From Nocardioides luti (GTDB lineage Bacteria; Actinomycetota; Actinomycetes; Propionibacteriales; Nocardioidaceae), in the NCBI RefSeq assembly GCF_014212315.1, contig NZ_JACKXE010000001.1, positions 2,852,001 through 2,916,000 of the forward strand: a stretch of DNA of 64,000 nucleotides, written 5' to 3'. Positions 53,401 through 61,676 of the stretch are shown in pieces (the first letter of the stretch is position 1; every line of letters starts with the position of its first letter). Position numbers and translations under genes: made by a program. The notes under the pieces were generated by a model. It made no database searches. It was given only the letters and a program-made list of their open reading frames with translations, and was not told where the DNA came from.

Positions 53401-55052
53401 AGCTCACCTCGCCCGCGGGCACGGTGGTCACCCTGGTGGCCAAGCGTGGTGGCTCCGGCGACAACTTCAACGCGACGACCTTCGACGACACCGCGACGAC
53501 CCCGGTCTCGTCCGGCACGCCGCCGTTCGCCGGCACCTACCGGCCCGAGACGCCGTTGTCGGCCCTGCGGGGCCAGGCCACCGCGGGCACCTGGACGCTC
53601 ACCCTGACGGACTCGGCGGCGACCGACACGGGGACGCTCACCGGCTGGTCGCTCGACGTGGCTCCGCTGCTCACCCCGGCCTGCGCGCAGGCGACCGCCG
53701 TCGTCGACGCGGCAGCGGCTCCCGACGCCACCGAGGGGGCGGGCCAGCTCGACTTCCCGGTGACGCTGACCAACCGCGACGCCAGCACGTCGTACGCCGT
53801 CCAGGTGACCACCGCCGGCGGGACGGCGACCCCGGGTGCGGACTACGCGCCGGTCGACACGACGCTCACCTGGGCGCCGGGCGACGCGAACGTCAAGCAC
53901 GTGCTGGTGACGCTCGTCGACGACCACCGGGTCGAGCCCGGCGAGACGGTCGGACTGCACCTCGCGTCCGCGCAGGCCGACCCAGGGCCGGACGTCTCCG
54001 GGACGATCGTCGACGACGACCACCCGACGACGATCGCCGTCGGGGACGCGACGACCGACACCGAGGACCACGTGGTCCGGTTCCCGGTCACGCTCACCGG
54101 GTCCTACGACTCCGACACCTACACCGTCCACGTCGCCACCAGCGACGGGACGGCGACGGCGCCGCAGGACTACGCCGCCGTCGACCGGACGCTGACCTTC
54201 GGTCCGGGCGACGCCCGCACGAAGTTCGTGGAGGTCACGGTCGTGGACGACGCCGTGGACGAGCCGGACGAGACGCTGGGCCTGACGATCAGCGACGCCG
54301 AGAGCTCGGCGACCGGGACGGTGGCAATCACCACGGCCCAGGCGTCCGGCACGATCGCCGACAACGACGCGACGCCGACGGTCTCCGTCGGGGACGCGTC
54401 GGTGGCCGAGGGTGCGGCCGGCGGGGGCGGGACGCTCAGCTTCCCCGTCACCCTGTCGGGCCCCCGGTCGGTGCCGGTGACCGTGGACTGGTCGGTGAGC
54501 GCGGGCAGCGCCACGGCCGGCTCGGACTTCACGGCCGCCAGCGGCACCGTGACGTTCGCGCCGGGCGACACCGCGGCGACGGTGACCGTCGCCGTCCTCG
54601 GTGACGCCCTGGACGAGGCGGACGAGACCGTGTCGCTCACGCTCGCGAACCCCTCGGGCGCCGACCCCGGCACGATGACCGGGACCGGCACGATCACCGA
54701 CGACGACGCTGCCCCGACGGTGACGATCGGCAACGCGAAGAAGGTCGTCGAGGGCAAGAAGGGCACCCGGAAGATGGTCTTCACGGTGACGATGTCGGCC
54801 GTCAGCGGCCGGACGGTCAGCTTCACGTGGGCGACGAAGAGCGGCACCGCGAAGGCCGGCAAGGACTTCGTCGCCGGCTCCGGGACCGTGACGCTGGCGC
54901 CCGGCCAGCGGACCGCGACGATCGTGGTCAAGGTCAAGGGCGACCGGGTCAAGGAGAAGAAGCGCGAGAAGCTCTCGGTGGTCGGCTCGGCGCTCGCGAA
55001 CGCGACCTGGGCCCGCAGCGCCGGGGTCGGGAAGATCATCGACGACGACTGA
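50430..55052 (+). CDS. secreted subtilase (S8) with P-domain-like and Calx-beta repeats
   Basis: A 1540-residue exported serine protease. The N-terminus has a signal peptide ending near residue 36 (AAQA); a pro-region follows; the catalytic triad is Asp337 (VVDDG), His382 (GHGNLNAG) and Ser608 (GTSHSTPG). About residues 936-1077 form a P-domain-like beta-sandwich (VHMSVTHTWDGDVTAKLTSPAG..., GTLTGWSLDV), and about 1105-1540 hold four Calx-beta repeats (EGAGQLDFPVTLTN; VRFPVTLTGS; EGAAGGGGTLSFPVTLSG; VFTVTMSAV). GGAGGAAGCC precedes the ATG. Its large, repeat-rich tail suggests a cell-surface or adhesive protease. Confidence 0.9.
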   Translation: MSERAARRPHLAAGVALLLTAAGTTAVLSAPAAQASGVSRHGVSAGNLHTVLAVDGDRVAVAALKKAGASRSVDYGATSLWTVPAKKLTEVNRVPGVTGPDELARIDLRGVTLDTTAAVPAPDTLAATATSGRQLRLVQFAGPVRPAWVKDLTAAGAQIVSYLPANAYVVYADGAAAARLDALVGDDPVVQYSGPFDPSYRLDPVLRDRVEKGQTKGGVDVTVQVVDGPDAAATLAKVTAGRTVLSPPYTLLGLRTVSVRMDAADLAATASLPAVLDVEGYAAPEMNDEVQDQLLAGNITTTSGGATVPSGPGYLDWLQAKGFPTTPSSYPQVTVVDDGIDNGTATPLHPDFYQFGSTAQPDRLTVNGNCTTDASADSGAGHGNLNAGIVGGYNDTAGASTEDANGYQYGLGVSPYGRVAGLKIFTNGGSYSVSGCGNTDQGVVQAAYAAGADMTTNSWGANVAGAYDASSQAYDALTRDASGSTAGLQQMLHIFSAGNSGSGAKTIGSPGTAKNVLTVGATENVREDGTLDGCSFGPANNDSDIASFSSRGPTADGRSKPDVVAAGTHVEGPASQAAGYDGSGVCGDSTGKYHPVGNTLYTWSSGTSHSTPGVAGAVSLIQNYYGRVLAPGQTASPAMLRALVVNIPRYLSGGVGTGDTLPSPNQGWGVPNLGTLFDPATKRVDFDQQTLFTASGQSFARSGSVADTGKPVRVTLAFTDAPGATTGASYVNNLDLEVTAGGTTYRGNVFANGLSTSGGAADAKNNVENVWLPAGTTGPVTVRVIATNIAGDAVPGNGSALDQDFALTASNLDVQPTPVGAAAGVTVTDSRDANSTVDPGEDVTVQAAITNVGDATAPAGTGTLTVLSGPATIVQGSSDFPTIAAGSSQSSTTPYQLKISPAAACGAVVTLRHAWTAGGQTVTEDKTVRVGGDLYDGAFASTASGDVPKAIPDNNATGVSSTIALAGTDPVAAVRVHMSVTHTWDGDVTAKLTSPAGTVVTLVAKRGGSGDNFNATTFDDTATTPVSSGTPPFAGTYRPETPLSALRGQATAGTWTLTLTDSAATDTGTLTGWSLDVAPLLTPACAQATAVVDAAAAPDATEGAGQLDFPVTLTNRDASTSYAVQVTTAGGTATPGADYAPVDTTLTWAPGDANVKHVLVTLVDDHRVEPGETVGLHLASAQADPGPDVSGTIVDDDHPTTIAVGDATTDTEDHVVRFPVTLTGSYDSDTYTVHVATSDGTATAPQDYAAVDRTLTFGPGDARTKFVEVTVVDDAVDEPDETLGLTISDAESSATGTVAITTAQASGTIADNDATPTVSVGDASVAEGAAGGGGTLSFPVTLSGPRSVPVTVDWSVSAGSATAGSDFTAASGTVTFAPGDTAATVTVAVLGDALDEADETVSLTLANPSGADPGTMTGTGTITDDDAAPTVTIGNAKKVVEGKKGTRKMVFTVTMSAVSGRTVSFTWATKSGTAKAGKDFVAGSGTVTLAPGQRTATIVVKVKGDRVKEKKREKLSVVGSALANATWARSAGVGKIIDDD

Positions 55053-55113
55053 GGTGCTCCGCTCCCCGGCCACGCCGCCTCTCGCCCTCCCAGGCGTCAC
55101 TAGAGTGGGCGGC

Positions 55114-56010
55114 GTGGCCGACCTCAACATCCCCGATGCCCCCACGATCGCCGGCGCGAGCCACCTGCACTCGGGCAAGGTCCGTGACCTCTACGAGCTG
55201 ACCGAGGGGCCGTACGCCGGCCAGCTGCTCATGGTCGCCAGCGACCGGATCTCGGCCTACGACTTCGTGCTCGATACCCCGATCCCGGACAAGGGCGAGA
55301 TCCTCACCCGGATGTCGCTGTGGTGGTTCGACCAGCTGGCCGACCTGGTGCCGCACCACGTGCTGTCGACCGACGTCCCCGACGCCGTCCGCGGCCGGGC
55401 GGTCGTGTGCGAGCGGCTGGCGATGTACCCCGTCGAGTGCGTCGCGCGCGGCTACCTCACCGGCTCCGGCCTGCGGGAGTACGCCGACACCGGCGAGGTC
55501 TGCGGGATCGCCCTGCCCGCCGGGCTGGTCGACGGGTCGCGGCTCCCGGAGCCGGTCTTCACGCCTGCGACCAAGGCCGAGCTGGGCGACCACGACGAGA
55601 ACGTCGACTTCGCGGCCGTCGTCGCCGCGGTGGGGTCCGAGTCCGCCACCGAGCTGCGCGCGCTCACCCTGGCGGTCTACGCCCGGGCCGAGGGCATCGC
55701 CCGCGAGCGCGGCATCATCCTGGCCGACACGAAGCTCGAGTTCGGCGCCCGGCGCGACGGCACGACCGTGCTCGGCGACGAGGTGCTGACGCCGGACTCG
55801 TCGCGGTTCTGGCCGGCCGACCGGTGGGAGCCGGGCCGTGCCCAGCCGTCGTACGACAAGGACAACGTGCGCAACTGGCTGACCTCGCCGGCGTCCGGCT
55901 GGGACCGGACCTCGGGTGAGGCGCCGCCCGCGCTGCCCGCCGAGGTCGTCGAGCGCACCCGCGCGCGCTACGTGGAGGCCTACGAGCGGCTCTCCGGGCT
56001 GTCGTTCTGA
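55114..56010 (+). CDS. purC: SAICAR synthetase
   Basis: A 298-residue ATP-dependent enzyme joining CAIR and aspartate to SAICAR. The N-terminal HSGKVRDLYEL (about 15-25), ASDRISAYDFVLDTPIPDKGEILTRMS, and C-terminal DTKLEFG and EVLTPDSSRFW are present. This long form fits actinobacteria and yeast-like PurC. GTG at 55114 has TAGAGT 7 bases upstream, hence likely leaderless. Confidence 0.96.
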   Translation: MADLNIPDAPTIAGASHLHSGKVRDLYELTEGPYAGQLLMVASDRISAYDFVLDTPIPDKGEILTRMSLWWFDQLADLVPHHVLSTDVPDAVRGRAVVCERLAMYPVECVARGYLTGSGLREYADTGEVCGIALPAGLVDGSRLPEPVFTPATKAELGDHDENVDFAAVVAAVGSESATELRALTLAVYARAEGIARERGIILADTKLEFGARRDGTTVLGDEVLTPDSSRFWPADRWEPGRAQPSYDKDNVRNWLTSPASGWDRTSGEAPPALPAEVVERTRARYVEAYERLSGLSF

Positions 56011-56031
56011 GATGCGCGGGATGACGCCCTG

Positions 56032-56451
56032 ATGGCGCGCAGCGTCCGCTTCGACGTGCCGGCCGAGGTCGCCTTCGCCTACCTGGTCGACCCGCACCAC
56101 CGTGCCGAGTGGCAGTCGTCGCTGCGCCGCGTCGAGGACGTCCGTCCGGGCCTGCCCGCGGTGGGCCAGCGCTGGGTGGACGTGACCGTCCCCGGCCTCC
56201 GCCCGCAGATGGAGACCACCGTCCTCGAGGCCCCGCACCGGTGGACCGAGGTCGGGTCGTGGCACGGCATCGACGCCGAGCTGACCCTCGACTTCGTGCC
56301 CGACGGCGCCGGGTGCCGGGTCACGCCGACGTTCACGGTCACCGGCCGCGGGCCGGCCCGGCTCCCGGCGTACGTCGTGGACAAGGTGGCCGTGCTCGGC
56401 GTCTACCCCGACCTGCGCACCGCCGCCAAGATCCTCGCCGGACGGGACTGA
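56032..56451 (+). CDS. SRPBCC-fold protein
   Basis: A 139-residue small protein with the START/SRPBCC lipid-binding fold: RSVRFDVPAEVAFAYLVDPHHRAEWQSSLRRVEDVRPG at the start, VTVPGLRPQMETTVLEAPHRWTEVGSWHG and a C-terminal helix (AYVVDKVAVLGVYPDLRTAAKILAG). It probably binds a lipid or polyketide-like ligand. ATG at 56032 lies 21 bases after the purC stop, so co-transcription is likely, although a metabolic link is not evident. Confidence 0.7.
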   Translation: MARSVRFDVPAEVAFAYLVDPHHRAEWQSSLRRVEDVRPGLPAVGQRWVDVTVPGLRPQMETTVLEAPHRWTEVGSWHGIDAELTLDFVPDGAGCRVTPTFTVTGRGPARLPAYVVDKVAVLGVYPDLRTAAKILAGRD

Positions 56452-56454
56452 GGC

Positions 56455-56952
56455 TCAGCCCCGGCCGCTGACCTCCTCGCGGGCGGCCCGGGTCGCGGCG
56501 CCGACCTCCTCGAGGACCTGGGCGACCAGTGCCAGCTCCTCGTCGGTGTGCCCGGCCAGGACCGGGGCGAGGTGCGCGGCCAGCCGGCCGAACATCGCGC
56601 CGCCGACCTCGAGGGCGTGGTCGGTGATCTCGACGACGACGGAGCGGCGGTCGGTCGGGTGCGGGGACCGGGTCACGTGGCCGAGCCGCTCCAGGCGGTC
56701 GAGCATGGCCGAGGTGGCGGGAGCGCTGAGCTGGAGCGCGGCGCTGAGCTGGCCGGGGGTGGGGTGCTCGCCCTGGAGGCCGCGGTCCATCACGAGGGCG
56801 AGCCCGCTCAGGTCGGTGCGGTGCATGGCCGCCTCCCGGCCCGCGGCGCCGACGTACAGCTCGGACTCGTTCGCGTAGGAGCGCAGGGCCCGCACCACGC
56901 GCACGGTCTCGGGGGAGCGGTCGTCCAAGTGCCCTCGTGTTGCCTCGCTCAT
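56455..56952 (-). CDS. MarR-family transcriptional regulator
   Basis: A 165-residue winged-helix regulator: LSGLALVMDRGLQGEHPTPGQLSAALQLSAPATSAMLDRLERLGHVTRSPHPTDRRSVVVEITDHAL covers the DNA-binding part (about 48-115), with flanking dimerisation helices. MarR proteins repress adjacent transporters until a ligand binds. It diverges from an MMPL exporter with 23 bases between start codons and overlapping -10 boxes. No ribosome site precedes the ATG; TAGACT lies 6 bases upstream (leaderless). Confidence 0.88.
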   Translation of the reverse strand: MSEATRGHLDDRSPETVRVVRALRSYANESELYVGAAGREAAMHRTDLSGLALVMDRGLQGEHPTPGQLSAALQLSAPATSAMLDRLERLGHVTRSPHPTDRRSVVVEITDHALEVGGAMFGRLAAHLAPVLAGHTDEELALVAQVLEEVGAATRAAREEVSGRG

Positions 56953-56958
56953 GCGCGC

Positions 56959-56968
56959 AGTCTACTCT
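56959..56968. promoter_or_regulatory. overlapping -10 boxes of marR-like and MMPL genes
   Basis: The minus-strand TAGACT (plus AGTCTA, 56959-56964) lies 6 bases from the marR-like ATG. The plus-strand TACTCT (56963-56968) lies 7 bases from the MMPL GTG at 56976. They share two bases, so RNA polymerase can use only one at a time, and AATATT-rich sequence (56977-56989) is adjacent. Confidence 0.6.
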
Positions 56969-56975
56969 TTCGAGC

Positions 56976-59045
56976 GTGGAAATATTCAGCGGAGTGAACA
57001 AAAGGCGCGTCCCCCACCTCGTCGGCCGTCGGCTGAGCTGGGTCGTCGTCCTGGTGGCGATCCTCTTCTCCGGGGCGATGCTCGGAGTCGGCGTCGAGGC
57101 CGTGCAGGCGGACAACGCGACCTCGAACCTGCCGACGGACTCGGAGGCCGCCCGCGCCACGGCGCTGCAGGCCTCGCTCGGGACCTCGGAGTACACCCCC
57201 GCGATCGTCGTGATCGACCGCGACGGGGCCGCGCTGACGGACGCCGACCGTGCCGCCGTGGGGCGGGCGGTCGAGGCCCTCGCCCCGCTGGCCTCGGACG
57301 GCCAACGGGTCGTCCCGGTCTTCGCCGACGACGGCAAGGCAGCCTTCGTGGCGGTCCCGCTCTCCACGTCGATCTCCGAGGAGGACCTCGCCGGGCCGGT
57401 CGGGGACATCCGCTCGACCGCCGCGCAGGACCTGCCGGACGGGCTCCGGGCCCAGGTCACGGGCGGACCCGCCTTCGTGGTCGACCTGTCGAAGGTGTTC
57501 GACGGCGCCGACGTCCGGCTGCTCATCACGACCGCCGGCGTGGTGGCGCTCCTGCTGCTCGTGACCTACCGCAGCCCGTGGCTGTGGCTGGTGCCGCTCA
57601 CCGTCGTGGGAGTCGCCGACCAGGTGGCCGCGAAGGGCCTCGCGATCGGCACGCACGTCTTCGGCTTCCCGACCGACGGTGCCGTCACCGGTATCACCTC
57701 GGTCCTGGTCTTCGGCGCCGGCACGAACTACGCCCTGCTCGTGATCGCGCGCTACCGCGAGGAGCTGCGCCGCCACGACGACCGCTACGAGGCGATGCGC
57801 ATCGCCCTCGACAACGCGGCGCCGGCGATCCTGGCGAGCTCGGGGACCGTGGTGCTCGCACTGCTCTGCCTGGGGTTCGCCGACAACCCCTCGAGCCGCA
57901 GCATCGGCTTCGGGGGCGCCATCGGCATCGTGACCGCCGTCGTCTACGCCCTCGTCGTGCTGCCCGCCGCGATGACCGTCTTCGGACGTCGCCTGTTCTG
58001 GCCGTTCGTGCCGCGGGTCGGCCAGGCGGAGCCCACGCGGGACGGCTTCTGGTCGAAGGTCGCCGCGGTCGTCACCGCGCGCCCGGCGCGGGTCAGCCTC
58101 GTCGGGGTGGCGGTGCTCGCCGTCCTCGCGCTCCCGCTCGCCGGGGTCTCGACCGGGCTCTCGGACACCGAGCAGTTCCGCGACACCCCCGAGTCGGTGA
58201 CCGGCCAGGAGGTGCTGGCCGAGCACTTCCCGGCCGGTGCGTCGCAACCCACCGTCGTGATCGCGACGGCCGACCGTGCCGACGCGGTGACCGAGGCGGT
58301 CGCGGCGACCGACGGCGTGCAGCGCATCCAGCCCGCGGGGAAGGGTGAGGGCCGTGCCGTGCTGTCGGTGGTGCTGGACGCCGGCCCCGGCACGCAGCAG
58401 GCCTTCGGCACGGTGACCGCCGTGCGTACGGCCGCGCACGCCGCGGACCCGACCTCGCTGGTCGGGGGCGCCGACGCGGACTCGCTCGACGCCAAGGCCG
58501 CCGCCGTGCACGACCAGCGGCTGGTCATCCCGCTGATCCTGGCGGTGGTGCTGGTCGTGCTGCTCCTCCTGCTGCGCTCGGTGGTGGCGGCGGTGCTGCT
58601 GGTGGCCACGGTGGTGGCGACCTTCGCGGCCAGCCTGGGCGCCAGCTGGTGGGCCTTCACGCACTGGTTCGGCTTCCCCGCGCTGGACCTCAGCGTCCCG
58701 CTGCTCAGCTTCCTGTTCCTGGTCGCGCTGGGCGTGGACTACAACATCTTCCTGACCACCCGGGCCAAGGAGGAGGCCGCGCAGCACGACACGAAGCAGG
58801 CCATCTCCACGGCCCTCGCGGTGACCGGCGGGGTGATCACCAGCGCCGGCGTACTGCTCGCCGCTGTCTTCACCGTGCTCGGCGTGCTGCCGCTGATCAC
58901 GCTCACCCAGATCGGCGTGATCGTGGGCTTCGGGGTGCTGCTGGACACCCTCCTGGTCCGCAGCGTGCTGGTCCCGGCGCTGGTCTCCCTGCTCGGCCGG
59001 CGGTTCTGGTGGCCGGGTGCCCTGTCGCGATCTCATGACCGGTGA
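56976..59045 (+). CDS. MMPL/RND family transporter
   Basis: A 689-residue inner-membrane exporter with two RND-type halves of about six helices, each followed by a periplasmic domain. Helix pairs carry FGAGTNYALLVIARYREELRRHDDRYEAM (first half) and LGVDYNIFLTTRAKEE (second). The proton-relay Asp-Tyr of MmpL proteins is Asn-Tyr in the first half here, but Asp-Tyr in the second. Such proteins move lipids or small toxic compounds using proton motive force. GTG at 56976 is chosen over 56994 because it lies 7 bases after TACTCT. Adjacent MarR regulator. Confidence 0.85.
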   Translation: MEIFSGVNKRRVPHLVGRRLSWVVVLVAILFSGAMLGVGVEAVQADNATSNLPTDSEAARATALQASLGTSEYTPAIVVIDRDGAALTDADRAAVGRAVEALAPLASDGQRVVPVFADDGKAAFVAVPLSTSISEEDLAGPVGDIRSTAAQDLPDGLRAQVTGGPAFVVDLSKVFDGADVRLLITTAGVVALLLLVTYRSPWLWLVPLTVVGVADQVAAKGLAIGTHVFGFPTDGAVTGITSVLVFGAGTNYALLVIARYREELRRHDDRYEAMRIALDNAAPAILASSGTVVLALLCLGFADNPSSRSIGFGGAIGIVTAVVYALVVLPAAMTVFGRRLFWPFVPRVGQAEPTRDGFWSKVAAVVTARPARVSLVGVAVLAVLALPLAGVSTGLSDTEQFRDTPESVTGQEVLAEHFPAGASQPTVVIATADRADAVTEAVAATDGVQRIQPAGKGEGRAVLSVVLDAGPGTQQAFGTVTAVRTAAHAADPTSLVGGADADSLDAKAAAVHDQRLVIPLILAVVLVVLLLLLRSVVAAVLLVATVVATFAASLGASWWAFTHWFGFPALDLSVPLLSFLFLVALGVDYNIFLTTRAKEEAAQHDTKQAISTALAVTGGVITSAGVLLAAVFTVLGVLPLITLTQIGVIVGFGVLLDTLLVRSVLVPALVSLLGRRFWWPGALSRSHDR

Positions 59046-59083
59046 GTAGGTTGGCCGCACAGCGACCGTGATGGAGGCCACTC

Positions 59084-60643
59084 GTGTACAACCTGTCGAC
59101 CCTGCTCGAGGACAGCGCACGTCAGCACCCCGACCGTGACGCGGTCGTCCTCGGTGACACCCGGCTCAGCTACGCGCGCGTCAACGCCGCGGCCAACCAG
59201 GTGGCGAACCTGCTGAAGGACCGCGGGATCCAGCCGGGCGACAAGGTGGCGCTGAGCTGCCCGAACCTGCCCTACTTCACGATCGTCTACTACGGCATCC
59301 TCAAGGCCGGTGCGACCGTCGTCCCGCTCAACGTGCTGCTCAAGGGCCGCGAGGTGGCCTACCACCTCGGCGACTCCGAGGCGAAGGCCTACTTCTGCTT
59401 CGAGGGGACCGCGGACCTCCCGATGGCCACCGAGGGGTACGCCGGATTCCAGGACGCCGACGGCTGCGAGCACTTCTTCGTCATCACCGCCGACCCGTCC
59501 GCGGACTCGCCCGTCGAGGGCACCGAGACGCTGGGCGCCGCGTCCGGGTCGCTGTCCCCGGAGTTCGACACCGTCGAGACCGACGAGGACGACACCGCGG
59601 TCATCCTCTACACCTCCGGCACCACCGGCCAGCCCAAGGGCGCGGAGCTGCGGCACCGCAACATGCGCGACAACGCGCTGACCGGCAAGGACCTCTTCGG
59701 GGCCGACCCGGAGAAGCCCGACACCTACCTGTGCGTGCTGCCGCTCTTCCACTCGTTCGGCCAGACCGTCATCCAGAACGGTGCCTTCGCCTTCGGCGGC
59801 ACCGTCGTGATGCTGCCCCGCTTCGAGGCCAAGGCGGCCCTCGGGCTGATGGCCAAGGAGGAGGTCACCTTCTTCGCCGGCGTCCCGACGATGTACTGGG
59901 GCCTGCTCGGCGCCCTCGACGACTCCGTGGACGTCAAGAAGCTCGCCGCGAACCTCCGGGTCGCCGCGGCCGGCGGCTCCGCGCTCCCGGTCGAGGTGCA
60001 CAAGGACTTCGAGAAGAAGTTCGGCGTGACCATCCTCGAGGGCTACGGGCTGTCCGAGACCTCCCCGGTGGCCAGCTTCTCGCCGTACGGCCAGGACGTC
60101 CGCGTCGGCTCGATCGGCGTGCCGATCCCCGGGGTCGAGATGAAGCTGCTCAAGGCCGACAGCTGGGACGAGATCGACGAGACCGGCGAGGACGCCGTCG
60201 GCGAGATCGCGATCAAGGGCCACAACATCATGAAGGGCTACTACAACCGCCCCGACGCCACCGACGAGTCGATCCAGGACGGGTGGTTCCGCTCCGGCGA
60301 CCTCGGCCGCAAGGACGACGACGGCTGGTACTACATCGTCGACCGCTCCAAGGACATGATCATCCGCGGCGGCTTCAACGTGTACCCCCGCGAGATCGAG
60401 GAGGTGCTCCTCACCCACGAGGACGTCTCGCTCGCCGCGGTCATCGGCGTGCCCCACGAGAGCCACGGCGAGGAGATCAAGGCGTTCGTCATCCTGAACG
60501 ACGGCGCCACGGTCACCCCCGAGGAGCTGGTCGCCTGGGGCAAGGAGCAGATGGCCAACTACAAGTACCCCCGCACCGTCGAGATCGTCCCGTCGCTGCC
60601 CATGACCGCGACCGGGAAGATCCTGAAGCGCGAGCTCAGCTGA
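59084..60643 (+). CDS. AMP-forming acyl-CoA ligase
   Basis: A 519-residue member of the ANL superfamily, probably a long-chain fatty-acid-CoA ligase. The phosphate loop YTSGTTGQPKGAELRH (about 178-193), GYGLSETSP, GEIAIKGHNIMKGYYNRPDAT, WFRSGDLG, and the C-terminal catalytic Lys region ATGKILKRELS are present. It would activate a fatty or other carboxylic acid with ATP and CoA in the cytoplasm. GTG at 59084 has GGAGGCC upstream. Confidence 0.88.
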   Translation: MYNLSTLLEDSARQHPDRDAVVLGDTRLSYARVNAAANQVANLLKDRGIQPGDKVALSCPNLPYFTIVYYGILKAGATVVPLNVLLKGREVAYHLGDSEAKAYFCFEGTADLPMATEGYAGFQDADGCEHFFVITADPSADSPVEGTETLGAASGSLSPEFDTVETDEDDTAVILYTSGTTGQPKGAELRHRNMRDNALTGKDLFGADPEKPDTYLCVLPLFHSFGQTVIQNGAFAFGGTVVMLPRFEAKAALGLMAKEEVTFFAGVPTMYWGLLGALDDSVDVKKLAANLRVAAAGGSALPVEVHKDFEKKFGVTILEGYGLSETSPVASFSPYGQDVRVGSIGVPIPGVEMKLLKADSWDEIDETGEDAVGEIAIKGHNIMKGYYNRPDATDESIQDGWFRSGDLGRKDDDGWYYIVDRSKDMIIRGGFNVYPREIEEVLLTHEDVSLAAVIGVPHESHGEEIKAFVILNDGATVTPEELVAWGKEQMANYKYPRTVEIVPSLPMTATGKILKRELS

Positions 60644-60654
60644 GGGGCCGTCGG

Positions 60655-60710
60655 CTTCCCCGGATATCCGGGGAAGTTGGCGCTTTCCGGGTGTTGCAAC
60701 ACCCGGAAAG
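60655..60710. repeat. two perfect palindromes (22 and 28 bases)
   Basis: CTTCCCCGGAT/ATCCGGGGAAG (60655-60676) and CTTTCCGGGTGTTG/CAACACCCGGAAAG (60683-60710) are exact palindromes separated by six bases. They lie immediately after the ligase stop, before the convergent stress-protein-like gene, and could act as terminator, operator or mobile element. The rest of the 200-base gap to 60844 shows nothing else. Confidence 0.9.
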
Positions 60711-60844
60711 AGTGGGTTTCCCCCGAACAGTGGGGTCGATGTGACGGATGGGGCCGGGGCGTCAGCCGCGCCGGCCGGTGACCTCGCGCGGCCAACCGGG
60801 CACGTCGCCCGACCGGGGCAGGCCTGGCAGGCCCCCGCGGCCGC

Positions 60845-61348
60845 CTACGCGAACGGGTTCGGCAGCGCGCCGGGCAGCCCGGCCAGGGTCTCGCGGGCCT
60901 GGGCGGCGACCTTGTGCTCGACGAGCACCTCGTAGCGCGTCGCCACGACCTGCGTGACGGAGGAGAAGTCGCGCTGGCCGCGGGTGGCGGCGTACCCGAC
61001 GAGCGCCCAGATCAGGCCGAACGCCGCGCCGACGACGACGGTCGACAGCACCGTCGTGAGCACGTTGCTGTCGGTGAAGAGCGCGAACAGCACCCCGATG
61101 AACAGCCCGAACCAGACCCCGGAGAGCGCGCCGCCGAGGGCGACCCGGCCGGTGGTGAGCCGCCCGGTGATGCGCTCGACGCGCTTGAGGTCGGTGCCGA
61201 CGATCATCAGGTGCTCGACGGGGAACTTGTTGTCGGACAGGTAGTCCACGCTCTTCTGGGCGGACGCGTAGTCGGCGTACGTCGCCAGCGACTGCGGGAA
61301 CTCCAGCTTCAGCGGGGACGCGGCGGGTGTTCCGGAGGACATGCTCAT
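60845..61348 (-). CDS. general stress protein 17M-like membrane protein
   Basis: A 167-residue protein. An N-terminal domain of about 70 residues (YADYASAQKSVDYLSDNKFPVEHLMIVGTDLKRVERITG) matches the GSP17M/YflT-type module; two hydrophobic helices (LGGALSGVWFGLFIGVLFAL, VLSTVVVGAAFGLIWALVGY) follow. Bacterial members are stress-induced membrane proteins of unclear role. ATG at 61348 is preferred; 61342 is a second start two codons in. Convergent with the ligase gene. Confidence 0.8.
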   Translation of the reverse strand: MSMSSGTPAASPLKLEFPQSLATYADYASAQKSVDYLSDNKFPVEHLMIVGTDLKRVERITGRLTTGRVALGGALSGVWFGLFIGVLFALFTDSNVLTTVLSTVVVGAAFGLIWALVGYAATRGQRDFSSVTQVVATRYEVLVEHKVAAQARETLAGLPGALPNPFA

Positions 61349-61424
61349 GTCACCAGTCTGCCCGAGGTCTCCTAGACTGGTGCCGCAGGAAGCAGCAAGC
61401 CACCCCCGCAGCCAGGAGCCCTCC

Positions 61425-61676
61425 GTGCCCCGAGTCGTCGTCGACGTCATGCCCAAGCCCGAGATCCTCGACCCGCAGGGCAAGGCGGTGCAGGGGGCGC
61501 TCCCTCGCCTCGGCTTCACCGGGGTCACCGACGTGCGCCAGGGCAAGCGCTTCGAGCTCGAGATCGCCGGCGAGGTGACCGAGGCCGTGCTGGCCGACGT
61601 GCACCGGATGGCCGAGACGCTGCTCTCCAACCCCGTCATCGAGAACTTCACCGTCCACGTGGAGCAGGACGCATGA
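61425..61676 (+). CDS. purS: FGAM synthase subunit PurS
   Basis: An 83-residue small subunit that joins PurQ and the PurL small form to make formylglycinamidine ribonucleotide in purine synthesis. The sequence [30 protein letters not shown] and [11 protein letters not shown] is typical. AGGAGCCC precedes the GTG. Its stop overlaps the purQ start (ATGA), showing coupling. purL is beyond the window. Confidence 0.96.
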   Translation: MPRVVVDVMPKPEILDPQGKAVQGALPRLGFTGVTDVRQGKRFELEIAGEVTEAVLADVHRMAETLLSNPVIENFTVHVEQDA

